From Styela clava (taxonomy: Eukaryota > Chordata > Ascidiacea > Stolidobranchia > Styelidae), in the NCBI RefSeq assembly GCF_964204865.1, contig NC_135258.1:11523001-11587000 (forward strand): a stretch of 64,000 nucleotides of DNA, given 5' to 3'. Below are positions 15,001 to 27,537 of this stretch, piece after piece. The notes under the pieces are model-generated. The model was given only the letters and a program-made list of their open reading frames with translations. It was not told the DNA's origin and made no database searches. Both the position numbers and the translations under genes were made by a program. Every line of letters starts with the position of its first letter. Position 1 is the stretch's first letter.

Positions 15001-18000
15001 CATGAAAGAAAACATTTATCTTCTATTAGATGAGCCAGAGCAGGTCAGAAGACAAGTTTTAATATCTCCAGTTTTTATAAGAATGATGACAAGTTCTCCA
15101 TCGGATCATAATTTTTATGGTATTTCTACAAAATTTATTATGTGCAAAGTGCAAAAGGTAGTCAGTTTTATACAAAAAGGAAAGGATGTACTGTTATGCT
15201 GGAAAATTGTATTTAGGCTGTGTTACATCTGATCTTATTTTAAATACTCATTCAATTATTCTTTAAGTGTTATATTCAATACAGAAAGTACAAGGAAATA
15301 GCAAGTATCTTGTGAGCTTTCATTGAGTCTCAGACAGGGGCGCAGTCAGAAGTCTTGAGGGTCTGAGAAGTGTTTTGAGCTACGAAAAATTTGCTATGTT
15401 TGATACAGAAAAATGCTTTTTTTACTCTACGACCCCCTCACAGGCTAGGCCCTTGTTCCTGGGTACGTCCCTGTTCTCAGGGGTTCGTTGAACAGCTAAC
15501 GAATAGACAGAACATGAACAGTTAGGATTTTTAGGCTTTTTGAAATAGGGATGAATAGATTCCTCTTATCCATTATATATAATACTAACTAGATCTTTTG
15601 AAAAACTTTTTTGAGTTATCTATTAATATTAAAGAAGCATTATACTTATCTCTCTCAGGTGATTCTCATACAAACTCATTCACACAAGATGTGAAGGATG
15701 TTGATTTGGTTCTTATCAATTCAAAGTTACCATCAGATAACGAATTACAATCACAACGAAGATCAAAATCAAACAAGTATGCATTGTTATATTTCTTTTT
15801 ATTATTTATAATTTTTTGCAACTTGTGTGGGATTATTTTTTTGAAAATTATTCAACCATGTGCTGCGTAGTCTATTGCAGCGTTTGCGCCCATTGATTAC
15901 TGCAACAACTGAACTAAAGCTCCTAGAAAGATGTAATGACAATTAAGTTATTCAATTTACAACTATTTTTGGAAAACACAACTGAAAACTGACAAATAAC
16001 ACGCAAAACTATGAAAACGAGGCAATGTTTACAACCATGCTTGAATATCTGTCTGAGCGACTACAGAAATTGCAATTGCTACATCATTGTTGATTGGTTA
16101 TGGTTACAGAAATAAACAAGGAAATCAGGACTCGGGGAAACATCCATTATATGACCTACTATGGTCTCCACTTCAGTTGTGAAATGACTTCAAAGTCGAA
16201 AAACCATAAATTGAATTGTTGCTTTCTATAATATACAATTTCATATATGAATATTTGGATTCCCAGCTTTCAATGCTAGTAAATATTTGATGAAAAAAAT
16301 GTAACCAGGAAATTGTCATTTTACCCTCGTTTTCTTACTTGGAACATATAGTGTTTTTAATATAGAAAATTTTTTTATTCAGGAGAGTGTTTTTCAACGA
16401 AGCATATCTTTCCAACACACCTGTCAAACCACTTTGTATTACTCATTCTAACAAAGACATGGATGTTGCAACACAATATGCTCATCAATATTTGGAAATG
16501 AAAGCTAATTTGAAAAAGGTATAAAAATTTTATTTCATAAAAGTGTGATGCAGGGTTGACTGTACTGCAATCCAAAACAAGAAGGGATAGATGAAATAAA
16601 GAACTCTGAACCTGAACTTTCATCATTTGTTGAGTACCAACTGGTCGAAACTGAGTTTTTTTATATGACGCATAATTGTGGTTCATCTACGAACAAGGCC
16701 TTGTAAAAAATTCCCTGATAACGGTATGCCTAACATTAACTGCAACGCCAAGAAATTTGAGTGGTGGTATGATTTTTTCAAAATCATTATATCGGTAATC
16801 AGCTCCAGTGCAAGCTCATTAACAATTATGAGGGTCATCATATTGCTTTTATTGTCTTTGTGAGGTTATTTTTAAATAAATTAATTTCTTATTCCAGAGA
16901 GGGGAGGAACAACAACATTTACTCAGAGTATTTTCAAACTGGAGAGAAAGACCTGGTTCTATTTCTAATGTTTCAATCACTAAGGAAGTACTACAGGTAC
17001 ACTCTGACCCTTTTGTATAATTCAATGATATCCATATACAGTACTGGTTCAATTTGATATCTGCATTATATATAGGATAGAATGGAATAGGATTTACATA
17101 TTTATCCCGGGGAAAGGAAAGTGATAAGAGGGCTTAATCATATGGCGAACCACGGCCTCTCATCAGGTTCCCATTCATGTAGGGTTTGGGATTAGTTAGA
17201 CAGCTATTTGTTTCAGATGCATGACTTGATGGTGGAGGAAGCTGTAATCGACGAGCGGTTTTGTAAACCACTCTGCAGCGACAAGGACTCCAACAATCTT
17301 GTCGCACATAATTATCCCTGCATGGAATTCAAACCTGCAAAATCATGCAGGGTAATCAGAGGATGCGAGTGTATTCCTAACGCTTAGCACGATATCCATC
17401 ACCTAAACATATTCTATCAAAAGAGTTAAAAACATGTTTTCTTGAAGACTTGGAAATCAATATACAATATTTTTGCAAGTTTGTTCAAAGCAAGCCTTTA
17501 ATAAGTGAAAGTAGAAAGAGTACTGATAAAGTAAGTGGCAACTGATGCCACAAGAGCTATGTATAGTTGTGTTCTTGTGTCAGATATGCCAGTGAGGTGT
17601 GAGAAATTTAGTTCAATAGTGCCACAAGAATAGTTGTGCAAAATAGAATCCACAAAATACAGTCTCGGAAAAAAGGCATTTAGCATATAAGTTTTCTCGC
17701 CAAGCTAGAATAGTAACCTTCAGCTAGACACCTAGTAATATGGAGTGACTGAAATATCACACAATACAAAAACTTTAATTATTTACCTTTTTAAAAACAT
17801 ATTTTTCGATATGAATAATTTCAAATAAAATTGTTGTATTGGAAGCTGCATTCATTATAAGTAAAAGTTTCGCTTTGAACTTTTTATAATTCTGGTTTGT
17901 ATTCAAACTATTCTTATAATTTGAAGGTTTTGCTACGACATTCGCGTGTGATTCATCACGTAACATCACCGATGCTTTTCAATCCGCACTGGCGAAAACA

Positions 18001-21000
18001 AATTTTGGAATTAAGAAAACCATCTACGGAAAATGAAACTCCTGTTCCTGACCAGAAAGATATTCAAGTATCTAAACGACAAAAAAGACTTTCTGGTGTA
18101 ATGAGAAAATCTGGAGATTTCACAGGTAGAACCACTTTGTTACCAAGTATCGCGGATTGTAGTATATTCGGAGTGGTATTTTCATTTTTGGTATATTTGC
18201 CACAGATCAGAAAACTCTTTTTAAACGATAGGAAGTAAAACCTATGTTTTTCAAATGTTTTTATTACTTTGGAGAAATTTTAAAATGAATTTTATTGTAA
18301 TAGGTGTTGTCAGATAATGGGATTTCATGCAAATGAAATTGTGAGATGCTTGGCATTTTTTGAAGATTATCTTCTATCAAGTTTTGCGGAGTGAATTTTG
18401 AATTATGTCATGATTTTGTTGCAAATTTGTTCGAAATTAGAATCCATTGCAAGGAAAAAATTTACAATACCCAACTATTCAAATGGCTTGCTTCATATCT
18501 GGGTTATTCCAGCAAGTGCAGCAATCTTTTCATTGATAATAATTCCCCTGCGCTTTTATCGACGTTTTTCTTTCTATTTCTGATTGTTCTGTTACTACTA
18601 ATCTGTTTCTATATTAAGGAAAATCATATGAAGATGCAAAATCACGAAGTCGGAGTAATTCAACACGAAAGGAAAATGCAAACAAAGGTTCCAAAGGAAA
18701 TTTATCTCAACTGGTATCAGAAAGGTAGGTGTAATCCTGTATTTGGCTATGTCTAGTCAAGTTTACTATTGCTGCATTAGATAGCATGACTTGTCTATCT
18801 TTTGACAGTCATGTATGCCGCAACAGACAAAGACAAAATTCTGCTTCAAAATTCATGAATGAAAAACACCATTCATTATAATTTCTATTCCTTTTATCTA
18901 TACTATTTATACTTATGATTTTATTTCTGAAAATTTGGCAGTTCTCTCATTTTCCTTCTAATGTTACTTAATAGTAATTCTCAGATATTATTATTTAGTT
19001 TGGATGACACGAGATATGATACTGAAGAACTAAGAAGATCACTCATGATGCATTATGTACAATACTGGCAGAGCATGAATTTTATTATGGTATGTTTGGA
19101 AATCTTTATATTGCATATGTTAGGATTCACGAGCTGTAGCCAGGGAGGAAGGAGGTGATTTTTCTGTATCATCCAAAACAACTCTTTGAAGCTTGAAATG
19201 TTTTTTAGATTCTCAAGACTCTTGGGACCCCATGTTTTCGGCCTCTGACCGGACACGCTAGTTGTTACGATCTAACTTGGCTCATAGAAATTTTAGAACC
19301 AACCCGTCGGAAAATCCTGGCTGTTTCCTTGTTGATTCATTATTGTTTTCAGTAATTGGAGAAATTGAAGTATCACTACTGAATTCAATTTTGTATTTAA
19401 GTAATGTTCAAAAATCCACCATATTACGGAAAATATGTGTGCAGTGTCAAATCTATTTTCTTTTTTAATATCAGCTGAAGAAGCTTACCGTTTCTGGATT
19501 TATCGATTATTAATTTTTAAATGTGATTTGTGTCTTAGCTTCTATCTACATGCATCCAGTTTTTCGAATTTTAATCTCTTAATGGACATAATTATAGTGA
19601 TATGAAAAATATTTTATCTCCATTGTACATATATTTCAGGTTAAAGATGATAAGACAGGAAGAACAGATAAATTGATAAGGAAATCGAGTTCTATTGATA
19701 AATCTGCTTCAAAGTACAAAAAATCAAGAACACAGGAATCAACAAAACAGAAAATTGAAGGTTGTTTTCTCTATGAAAATTTTTTCACACTACTTTTTTT
19801 CTGGAAACTTTTCTGCTGATGTCATGCTTTGGAAGTTCCATAAATAACACTTGTAACACATCAGGAGCATATCCATATTCTGTGGGTTACATCTTCATAT
19901 GTAATAATAAAACTTGCATTAAACAGAATTCCCTTTTTCCATGTCTGAAAATCTAACACATAACTAGAGCTCTAACATATACAAAATAAGTATAAACCCT
20001 TTTTTTCTTAATTCGCTTCAAATTTTCATTCTCCCCACATTTTTGAATGGTTGTAAATCGAATCATGGCATGAAATGGGATTACAAAAAGTAAGGAGGCC
20101 AAGGTATACAATTAGGAGCCTCTGCTGGCACTAAACTAGGTATGATGACCTTGCCCTAAGTTAATTTTTTTGCGTCATTTCATAATACTGTTACCAGATC
20201 ATCGCCAGACAATGACCGTAATTTTCAAGTTTCAATATTTGTTATAAAATTTCACGGATTTTGTTCTCATTTATACAAGTTTTAAACAATCTTTTTTTAT
20301 AGATGTACCTGAGAAAAAAGTGGAGTCAAAACATCCAATATGTTTATATCGAGTATCAGCTGGAGGAATTGTAATTGTTGAAATATCATGTGCAGGAAGG
20401 AATTTCTCTGTTAAGGTAAATCTAGATTTTTTTTGCCTAGAATTTTTTTTTATCGTTCGATTTCAGTTGTAATACAAATTCGATATGTTATATTTTTCAG
20501 TTACACGTTATTGAAGCGTCAAGACTACAATATCAACAAAATTTAAATCAACAAATGACTGTTTTATTTCTGAATGATTGTGAACACTTGAAGGTATGAT
20601 TCAAACTTTTATTTCCTATATTATGTGCTGCTTTAGCTTATAATTCAATAACTAACTTGATCTTTTTTCAAAATCTTATTTGATCTGCTCAATTAATATG
20701 CAATCCAATATATCCTAGGTAGCAAGGTAGATGAACAAGTGATAGAAAACGATCGCTGTTCGAGAACGAGAATGGTTAAAATGTAAATTGGATATGGATC
20801 ATCATTAAATTTCTAAGGATTATATTAAAAGAGATATATGCATGAATAACACATTCAAAACAGAAAGAATTTGTGGAGATAAATATGGCTTCAATAGGTT
20901 TACTATTTTCTGTAGTTTGCCGGAATTAAATTATATAATTTTGAGTGTATTTAAAGAATCTATTGGTTTTAAAAATCGCTGTAAATTACTAAACCTGACT

Positions 21001-24000
21001 TATGCATAATGTACGGCTGAATCTTGTTAGATAAATTGAGTAACGATTACATGTTATTATTCCAGGATGACACCCACCTTCATTCCTTCACCTACGATTT
21101 TCATCTTCGTTATATACAAATGTATGTGCAAGATCGTCAGACAGCTATTAAACCTGGATATCATATCGTGTCTCTACTCAAGGATTTTATCGAATATTAC
21201 CAGACTCCACCATGTAAGTCAATCTTTGTATTATGACTAAAGAAAGATCTACACAAAAATGAACTTTCATGTTAGTGTTAACAAAGTGGTGTATTGATGT
21301 TGTGTCACACTTGTTCCGCTTAAGCCAGTTGAACCTCTTGCACCATTTTTATCAAGCACAAGATATTAAACTTTTCCTACGTAGAAATTACTGTTCATGT
21401 CAATGTTGAGACGACTGCCAATTAAGTTGTTTCTCAAATATGTTATCCCACTTGTACCATCTTTACCATGCACAAATGGTGCAAGAGGTAAAAGTTGTGT
21501 GATACATCATTACAATTATGGTCATAATTAATGCTAACCAGAATGAAAATAAAGATAATGATATGATTGTGTTGGAATCTCCTAAAGCCTAGGGGGGCTT
21601 GCTTTTGCTTGCTTGGGGTCGAAGTAAATGTCCATTGAAGTTCTGTGCATATTCAAGCTTGGCACTGCACAGTATTTCACTTGAATGACTTTTTTATGTT
21701 GTAAAAGAACGAATTGTATACACTTCACAATACTAATTGTATCAGGTTCTCTAATATATTATCTCTTTGACAGCGTTTGTGTTCAATCAAATATATCAAG
21801 GAGTGGTGAAGGCATCATGTTCTCACGTTACTGCAGAAGAATTATATGAATATGTTGTCGGAAAACAAGCTTCTCATCATGGATTCAAAACATTGAAATT
21901 AATTGACAATGAAGTATCTAAAAACGAACATGCCTTGGTAAGACTAGTAGCTCAGCTATTTTAATTGTTACCTTTTGTCATTGATCTTTACATTGGTAGG
22001 CATATAGGGTTGCTTTTTATAGTTCTATACAGGGTGTTTGTAGCTGATACACGGATATATATGTACACAAAAATGAAACAACAATTTCAGCGCTAAATTT
22101 ATATTACATGTTTGCAACAATGTAACAATTAGAATTATGCGTCGTTATTGACCTGATCTGATAATATTCATTATGCAAGATCAAGTTTTGCATTCAATTG
22201 CATGGGATATATTATTTCTTTTCTCCTATATTAACATCTCATTGTGGAACGCACAGAAAAAATGGCAATGAAAGTGCGTGTGAAAAAGGTTGGGAAGCAT
22301 TGATACACAGGATGTAATAAATATGTAGACCCACACAGTGTCCAATCATAATTGACTCCAAAGCAGACAAAATGAATTTCATTCATTCCATTCATGTCGT
22401 TTTTGCAGGTATCCTCTCATTTAATATGGGGTCAATTTCATTCAACGTCTTGCAATAAAGATGAACATGGAATGTATGATGTTGGGTATGTCATCTGGCA
22501 TGATTTGAATTCAACAGAAGAAAAGAAAGTCAAGTTAAATTTCTTTGTCTTATTCACAAACAGAAGACATCTATTTCCGAGGTTCGATCGCATGGGTAAG
22601 TTGATGGTTACTGTGACTGGTCCAAGTTTGCCTCATTGCATGTCCTAACATAGTCAAAAGCTAACATAGTTAAAGCGAAATGTTAGGCACGCAGTAATAG
22701 TAACATGATACTGCAAGAGTTTATCTATATTTTACCTTTGCAAAATTTTTGATCCTTATTTTCAGAGCGTTTCGCCCAAGTTTCATTTAAACTAATTTAC
22801 ATGTTCATAACCACCATTTTATTCAAATTATTTCACCTTCTGTCATTAAATAGTTAACTAATCTAGTCTTGCTATTCCGGGACTAATTTTTGGTAACTGC
22901 ACCTGAACTAAATCTCCTCAGAATACGAAATGGCCATTTATTTTACTGAATTATAACTAGGTAAATTTTTGGAAACACAATGAAAAACTTGCGAAACTAT
23001 GAAAACAATCTAATTGTTACTGACCTTTGGCATCCTGCTCACTAACCAATGCGACGGAACTAAACAAGAAGGTAGATGCTTGTGGAAACATCCATTGTCT
23101 TCCTATTAAAATCCATATGATACGTAAGAACAATCTCCAAAATAGTTAGTGCTCAGTTTTTGTAGCATTTTATAAATATTATTTCAGAGGGCCGTCCTCA
23201 CCTAACTTTTCCTGTAAGAAGAAGATCTTCAAATTTAGTCACTCGTACCAGCCAAGAAAAAATTCCATCAACTGACAAAACAATGTCACCTGCACCTTAT
23301 CCCAGCACAGTTTTGAATGTCAAACAACAAGGACAAAGTCCTACATCTTCTCAATCGACGTCTTCACTACAAAAACTCGCAAATCAGGCCACAACTCCGA
23401 CAAATTCTGCGAAAAAAGAAGCTATTCATTTATCGCCTCTTTCTTCGAGAAAATTTAATATTAATGCTCAAGCGAGAGAAACATTTGCAAAAACAAAATC
23501 ACCGACGGAATCGATAGTTTCGCCGACATATAACCAAGAAAACGTTTTCTATACCCCTGGACCACCAAGTCTCATAAAAAGAAAATTGATATCTCAGGGA
23601 AGACGACAATCAATGCCTAATGTAGGTACCTTGCCACTTGGGATTCGACGTAATCCACAAGATCCACCAAGACAAGCAACAGAGTTTTTACAAATGCAGA
23701 ATTCCACAGGACATTCTGTGAGATCTACAAATGAAGATAAATTTGCTTTACAAGAAGAAGGTTTGTCCAATCATAGGTCATTATAGGTTATGTGAAATGG
23801 TTTTTGGATGTCCTGAAAAACCATTTTTCCCTTAGCACCACAAGTGTGGAAAAAATTGATAGGCCTATTATTGAATGTACTTGAAGTATTCTTTTTCTTT
23901 AAGACCCATTCTAGCATTCTGCATGATTATTCTGAGTCATGTTCTCGGTGAAGGTGCAAAACAACGCATAAAAGCATATTTTGTTTTCATATTACAATCA

Positions 24001-26260
24001 CGCATCGAAAGAAAACTTTAAAGGAGCAGTATATAAATATAACAAAAACATAAGTCGAGACCTGGTATTATTGCCAATCTTTTTCTTCACCTTTCTATGG
24101 TCTGATCTAATGGCAGCATGCCAAATGGAAATATATTCTGAGTGATTGAAGAGTCTTGATTCACACTGACACAAATATATTTCTGTAACGTTTCGTCTGA
24201 CCAAAGTCAGACTTCCTCAGACATACATCATTCAACTATAACAAGAAAAGCACTTGCATTCATATTTAAAAAATCAGTGTAAAACTATTAAATCATATTG
24301 TTGGTTTGTTTTATTTTTTATTTATCACATTCAAAGTTCCTAATCATTTGATTATGGACAAAAATCTTACTTATCTGGACATATTTTCTAGAACATTTCA
24401 GTTTAAGTTTCGTTTATTTCTCTCAGGCCTACCATCATTTGTACAATGTGAAATCAGTCGATTGAAAGATTTTCTCAAAAATATTTGTGCTTCTGCTGAA
24501 ATACAATGCTACAGAAATCAACTATGGGATAAAGTCTACATGGATAAACCTGTGAGCAACACATTTTTATTCTTTAGTGAAGTTTCTTCCAATTTTTCCA
24601 ATCAGTTTAACAAGATATCTTGTTATGGTGAATTTGATTGTATTTTTGTAGAACGAGAATGTTTTCCTTCGCTCAATTATCATACGGTAATTTTATACAT
24701 TCGAATTTTCCCGTAGATTTCATAGTCCATGCCTAGTATCTATTCATTAAACTGGGTAAACAATCCTAATTTGTGCTCTAGTTTGAGTTTTAAAAAGTTC
24801 AACTTCAGGATGAGATTTTGACAGAAAAAACTTCTGATTATAAAATTTTACTATCTTGGCTCCCTGCTTTTTCAGTCTCTTATTCCCATATGTTTACAAT
24901 TATTTTTCATATCTTTTGTTACCTAGTCTCCAAACAAGACTTCCATGCTTCCTGTTGAAGATTTTGAACATTTATTGAAACATTGTCAAAAAGTTCCTTT
25001 GCAAAATATGGATTTTCGTGGACATGATCTGTGTAATATCGAAACAATGGGAATACAGTGGGCAATTGGACTTCAGAAACGCATGCTTTCAAAATTCAAT
25101 CAAATATGCAGATTTTACACAAATTCTGAAGGAACGAAAAGATATTTGGTTAGTATTATTTCTTCATTATTCTTTTCTATTTTTATATCATTCTTTGGAA
25201 GGAAAACATGAATTGAGTACATAAATCAAGTGTTGGGACATGGTTTCCTCAAATCACAGGTTTTCAACATGACATAGGTTTGACCTGAATCGGGGTAAAT
25301 TTCACAAACAAGAAGTACATGGCCGTTAAGAACATAGTAGATTACTGCTTTTTGGGGATCGCAATAGATTCTGCTCTATTCGTAAGCTGTTTTATATTAG
25401 GTAATGCATTGACAGTCGTCATTACGGCTATCCAGCTATCAGTTCCTTTAAAAATGAAAATGATCAAAACAACCTTATATTTAATTGCAGGGAATATTGA
25501 ATCCTAAGCTTTATTTCATGATGCTATTGATTACTGTTGATACTGAGAATGAAGATATTGTAAGTATAAATTGTATTAACATGAAGAATCCAGACATTAA
25601 ACCGAATGAATATTTCCAATTTGAATGTTATAGTCGGGATTCTTGAGTAAATAGACACCATATGAATCCAAATTTTGGCTTTTTGGCTCAAAATTTGACT
25701 CTAAACTGAAGGAAGTGTCAACTTGGAATCTAGGTCCCAACTCTGGAAAAACGAGATTTTGATCACAAAAACTTGGGCCAATACCTTTCCTTAATCTTTT
25801 GTTAATTCTTTTTTAGTTTTAGTCAGAAATATAGACTTCAATTACTATTATATTATCAATAGAAATGAGAAAGCAGCCAGAAATCGCACCATTAATTATA
25901 TATGCATCATTCTATATACATTTCATCACATTCCCAACTATGTGGTTGGTTGAGTACAGCAAAAAGCTACATTACAAGTTGTATTAGAACTAATTTTAGC
26001 ACAGAGTGCCATGATTTTTTTCCAACTATTAGCTAAATTTTACTAAATCAAAAATCATTTATTAAACTACATAAAAAAGAATAATTTTTTTAAAATTTCA
26101 GGGAATGTTTATTGTGATGAGAGATAAATGCCCAGAGTTGGACAGAGATGAACCGAACCTGACAATTGGAAATCCTATTTTCATACCACTGAAACAGCAT
26201 TTAAATAATATGATCAATTTTATTTGCTATTATACATGGACTTCGTTGTTGTCAAACTAA
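1..26260 (+). CDS. SZT2: KICSTOR subunit SZT2 (C-terminal part, 32 exons, 5' end outside window)
   Basis: Giant scaffold of KICSTOR (with KPTN, ITFG2, KICS2), which tethers GATOR1 to lysosomes and represses mTORC1. Base 1 lies inside an exon in frame 0. Exons chained by GT-AG sites and phase: 1-151, 1171-1525, 2442-2574, 2699-2760, 3288-3556, 4819-5001 (GC donor), 7450-7572, 9152-9285, 10177-10314, 10577-10674, 11151-11224, 11466-11545, 12033-12147, 13882-14037, 14997-15119, 15659-15776, 16383-16518, 16898-16996, 17927-18125, 18619-18724, 18975-19089, 19640-19760, 20303-20415, 20501-20593, 21066-21213, 21774-21937, 22409-22595, 23188-23760, 24427-24686, 24927-25148, 25491-25559, 26102-26260. 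All phases agree; they total 1691 codons plus TAA. Characteristic stretches are HSFTYDFHLRYIQMYVQDRQ (exon 21066) and LHTAVRHALFDAVTEL (exon 3288). Exon 23188-23760 is a long Ser/Pro/Gln-rich disordered insert. Family assignment is from remembered similarity, not a search. Confidence 0.8.
468..704 (+). repeat. Pair of ~55-bp direct repeats in a SZT2 intron
   Basis: TTATAATAATGTTCAGTAATG at about 474 (first 20 bases considered) and its near copy at about 650 both continue through CCAGATTATCACTGATGTGT. The spacing is about 177 bp. Confidence 0.7.
800..1075 (+). repeat. Dispersed repeat, related to 27905-28190
   Basis: Shared blocks with 27905-28190 include AATTTTCTCC/AAATTCCTCC, CCCTTCG, a TTTATTCATTCAATC-like run and AACAAATACAAAG/GGCAAATACAAAG in the same order. 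The family is unknown. The 65-codon open frame here is not a gene. Confidence 0.4.
1621..1713 (+). repeat. tRNA-Leu/Ser-like sequence, probably SINE head
   Basis: TGGCCGAGCGGCTAAGG is a near-perfect class II tRNA A box, and GGTTCAATTCC is a one-mismatch B box. The acceptor stem (GGTGTGA against ...TCGACCACC) pairs only in its outer four positions, so a functional tRNA is unlikely. Confidence 0.55.
1814..2105 (+). repeat. tRNA-derived SINE, copy 1
   Basis: The head has CGGCTAAGCATTAAGAATAC (A-box side) and an RNA-polymerase-III-like B box region, then a body with GGCTTCCTCCACCAT, GCATCTGAAACAAATA and ACTAATCCCA. The same order occurs in inverted orientation at 17100-17402. Confidence 0.75.
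5213..5415 (+). repeat. Two-copy tandem duplication (~123-bp spacing) in a SZT2 intron
   Basis: CAGTTTTTGGAAAATTCTGA at 5213 and CAGTTTTTAGAAAATTCAGA at 5336 both continue through a shared TAGACTAAC...CATCAG.AGAGACAAC...ATCAAAATG. Nothing coding is seen. Confidence 0.8.
6337..6548. mobile_element. MITE of GGTRCTCC family, copy 1, exact 8-bp target duplication
   Basis: It begins GGCGCTGAGAAGTATGTG and ends ...ACATACTACGAAAGTACC, imperfect inverted repeats. Both flanks read CTATTAAA (6329-6336 and 6549-6556). Internal hallmarks are ATGGGCAGGGGGTATAT and TGGCTAACACAGACAGT. It lies in the SZT2 intron 5002-7449. Confidence 0.85.
7092..7314. mobile_element. MITE of GGTRCTCC family, copy 2
   Basis: It begins GGCGGTCCAGAAGTATGTG and ends ACTACGGGAGTACC. 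The interior is nearly the same as copy 1 (6337-6548). An internal 76-codon open frame is just the repeat consensus and is not a gene. Confidence 0.8.
8131..8230. mobile_element. hAT-like terminal fragment
   Basis: CAGTGGTTCTCAAACTTTT followed by CCACGCCCC resembles the left end of the hAT element at 48013. No partner end was found; the right limit given is arbitrary. Confidence 0.35.
8317..8780. mobile_element. 464-bp hAT MITE in a SZT2 intron with exact 8-bp target duplication
   Basis: The termini CAGGGGTCGGCAACCT and AGGTTGTCGACCCCTG are inverted repeats with one mismatch. Both flanks are CTTTAAAT (8309-8316 and 8781-8788). The exact target duplication implies a young insertion. It lies between SZT2 exons 7450-7572 and 9152-9285. 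Confidence 0.92.
9700..9769. mobile_element. hAT-like right-end fragment
   Basis: The segment ends GTTTGGACCACCCTG, a hAT-type terminus, with subterminal GGCCCGCGGACC. A left partner was not found in the same intron. Confidence 0.35.
10900..11093. mobile_element. MITE of GGTRCTCC family, copy 3, left end degraded
   Basis: It shares TTTTGTTCGCATATTTTACA, CAATGGGCAGGGGGTTATTC and the right end TTTTGGAGTACC with copies 1 and 2. The left terminus is not recognisable, so the start is approximate. Confidence 0.7.
12572..13746. mobile_element. About 1.2-kb TIR element (TACCGTAT ends) with internal tandem duplication
   Basis: The left end TACCGTATATAATCGCG and right end (reverse complement TACCGTATTTACGC, then CGCGAATAGGCC) form an interrupted inverted repeat. 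Inside, about 13015-13321 is repeated at 13366-13650 (shared AAACGATAAACGTGAGAAAT-type text and AAGAGTTACG). A shorter duplicated unit (CTTATCATACAGCT; CAGTCTGTGATTG) is at 12800-12950. A related solo end is near 12258. No transposase is seen. It lies in the SZT2 intron 12148-13881. Confidence 0.6.
14240..14572. mobile_element. MITE of GGTRCTCC family, copy 4 (inverted), split by a nested MITE
   Basis: The ends are GGTACTCCCGTAG and CTGGAGCGCC. Flanks AAATATTC (14232-14239) and AAATAATC (14573-14580) are an 8-bp target duplication with one mismatch. The internal text is the reverse complement of copies 1-3. It is interrupted at 14350-14459. Confidence 0.85.
14350..14459. mobile_element. 110-bp MITE nested in copy 4, same terminal sequence
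   Basis: It starts GGTCCTCCTGAAGTATGCG and ends CACACTTCAGGAGTACC, so almost the entire element is an inverted repeat. Flanks GCCAAGTG (14342-14349) and GCCAAATG (14460-14467) form an 8-bp target duplication with one mismatch, proving insertion into the larger MITE. Confidence 0.88.
15335..15473. mobile_element. 139-bp hAT-like MITE in a SZT2 intron
   Basis: The ends are CAGGGGCGCAGTCAG and the reverse complement of CAGGGACGTACCCAG. Flanks GTCTCAGA (15327-15334) and TTCTCAGG (15474-15481) share TCTCAG in register. No coding capacity. Confidence 0.7.
17100..17402 (-). repeat. tRNA-derived SINE, copy 2 (inverted)
   Basis: On the minus strand: GGATATCGTGCTAAGCGTTA, a B-box-like GGTTTGAATTCC, then AGCTTCCTCCACCATCAAG and GCATCTGAAACAAATAGC, colinear with 1814-2105. 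It lies in the SZT2 intron between exons 16996 and 17927. Confidence 0.75.
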
Positions 26261-27035
26261 TACATTCTTAATATTATTATAATATTTATCTGCTCTATGT
26301 GCCATGGTCATGTCAAATAGACCTCTGAGAAAAGTAGCAGGTGTGTCATTCGACAACTTACCTTGGTATGTCTGAAGAAGTTGGGCATGGATTATTACAT
26401 TGCATTTGTGCTAAGTGGGAATATAGTATTGAAGTTTTCAGAAGTTTAAAATGAAATATGCATGAAAAAATACTACAGATATTGCTACCCCTATTTCAAT
26501 TAGCTTAGATGAAGCTACATGTGTAGCACACTATTGATTTAACATTTGAAACTTTCTCATCTTTTTCCTTTGTAAAAATTTAGTAGTTTATTCTTTGTCT
26601 TTTTTGCTACATCTTGTATTCCGCACATTGGTGTGTGTTCTTATCTCAAAGAAGCGATTGGGACGAAAAGCTTAAGATGTTCAGCTGCGCGAGAAAGAAA
26701 TCAAAAAATAATATAAGCTGTTTAAATTGTTTCCTGATGCCATATTCCAAGTGCAATTGATCAGTGATTTCTCTGGTGAAATATATTTTTCTTTGAAACT
26801 TGTCATTCAATAAATCTATCTTGTGAATTTTCAGTGGTATCAAATAATTCTAAGTGTCATCTTGTTGCAGTGATGTTTTGAGGCTCACATTTAATAAAAG
26901 TGTCTGGGCATTTTGAAAATAATTTAGTGAAAATGGATGCGTGGGTGGGTTCATGCTTAAGTTGGTCCTAATGATGTTCATTTGAGCATTCTTGCACACC
27001 ATTGGCTCGCAATTATAACGAAAAAAGGTCTAGAC
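26261..27035. other. SZT2 3' flank
   Basis: AT-rich non-coding DNA after the SZT2 stop. Candidate AATAAA signals are at 26809 and 26893. The small minus-strand open frame at 26646-26843 has no recognisable motif. A hAT-like MITE begins at 27036. Confidence 0.5.
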
Positions 27036-27262
27036 CTGACATGGGCCAAATCCGGCCCGCCCGATGCTACGCAACGAAACTAAAACCAAATTTTGATCTT
27101 TTATCTGAAAAATAGCTCAAGGAACGTTTAGTTTTCGCAAAAGGCTTATTGTTTTCCTAATTTGCTTTTGTAACACTGTAAATATTCTTCAACTTTTCAC
27201 ATCACCCTTACATGGCTTGCCAGTCTAAGTGAGCAAAATTTTTGGTCCCTGGCCCACGCCTG
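27036..27262. mobile_element. 227-bp hAT-like MITE between SZT2 and HSPE1
   Basis: The flanks GTCTAGAC (27028-27035) and TTCTAGAC (27263-27270) differ at one base and match the hAT target preference. The ends CTGACATGGGCC and CAGGCGTGGGCC (reverse complement of the right end) agree at 9 of 12 positions. Confidence 0.65.
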
Positions 27263-27537
27263 TTCTAGACTGTCATATGTGCATATAGAAGACTTATTTC
27301 TAAAATGATACAAAATTTGCAACCGGCATCGTTAACTGTTCCCCGCAACATCAAGAATTGGTAGAAAGATTTAATGACCACAGCGGCAGTATACACACAA
27401 ATGTATCAGCGAATTACGATAATATATTACAATAGGTAATTATTCAAAAACACTGCTGCTCTGCCAGTTTTTTTGCAACGATGGTAGCTCCAGACATGAT
27501 TGGAAAATTTCAGTTTTTGCATGGGTAATAGCAGTTT

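Noticed and set aside
18304-18756. Open frames after SZT2 exon 17927-18125 (MGFHANEIVRCLAFFEDYLL; a hydrophobic segment near 18550)
   Set aside because: Joining 18125 directly to 18619 keeps the phase and gives a continuous Ser/Arg-rich protein; these frames need no splice site and fall within that intron or read the next exon in the wrong frame.
24552-24651. Possible small intron inside SZT2 exon 24427-24686 (GTGAGC...TAG)
   Set aside because: Splicing it out breaks the phase with the next exon; the unspliced frame is open and ends in the right phase.
25018-25224. Alternative frame in the SZT2 exon 24927-25148
   Set aside because: The other frame (PVEDFEHLLKHCQKVPLQNM) connects to exons on both sides in phase and leads to the conserved C-terminus.
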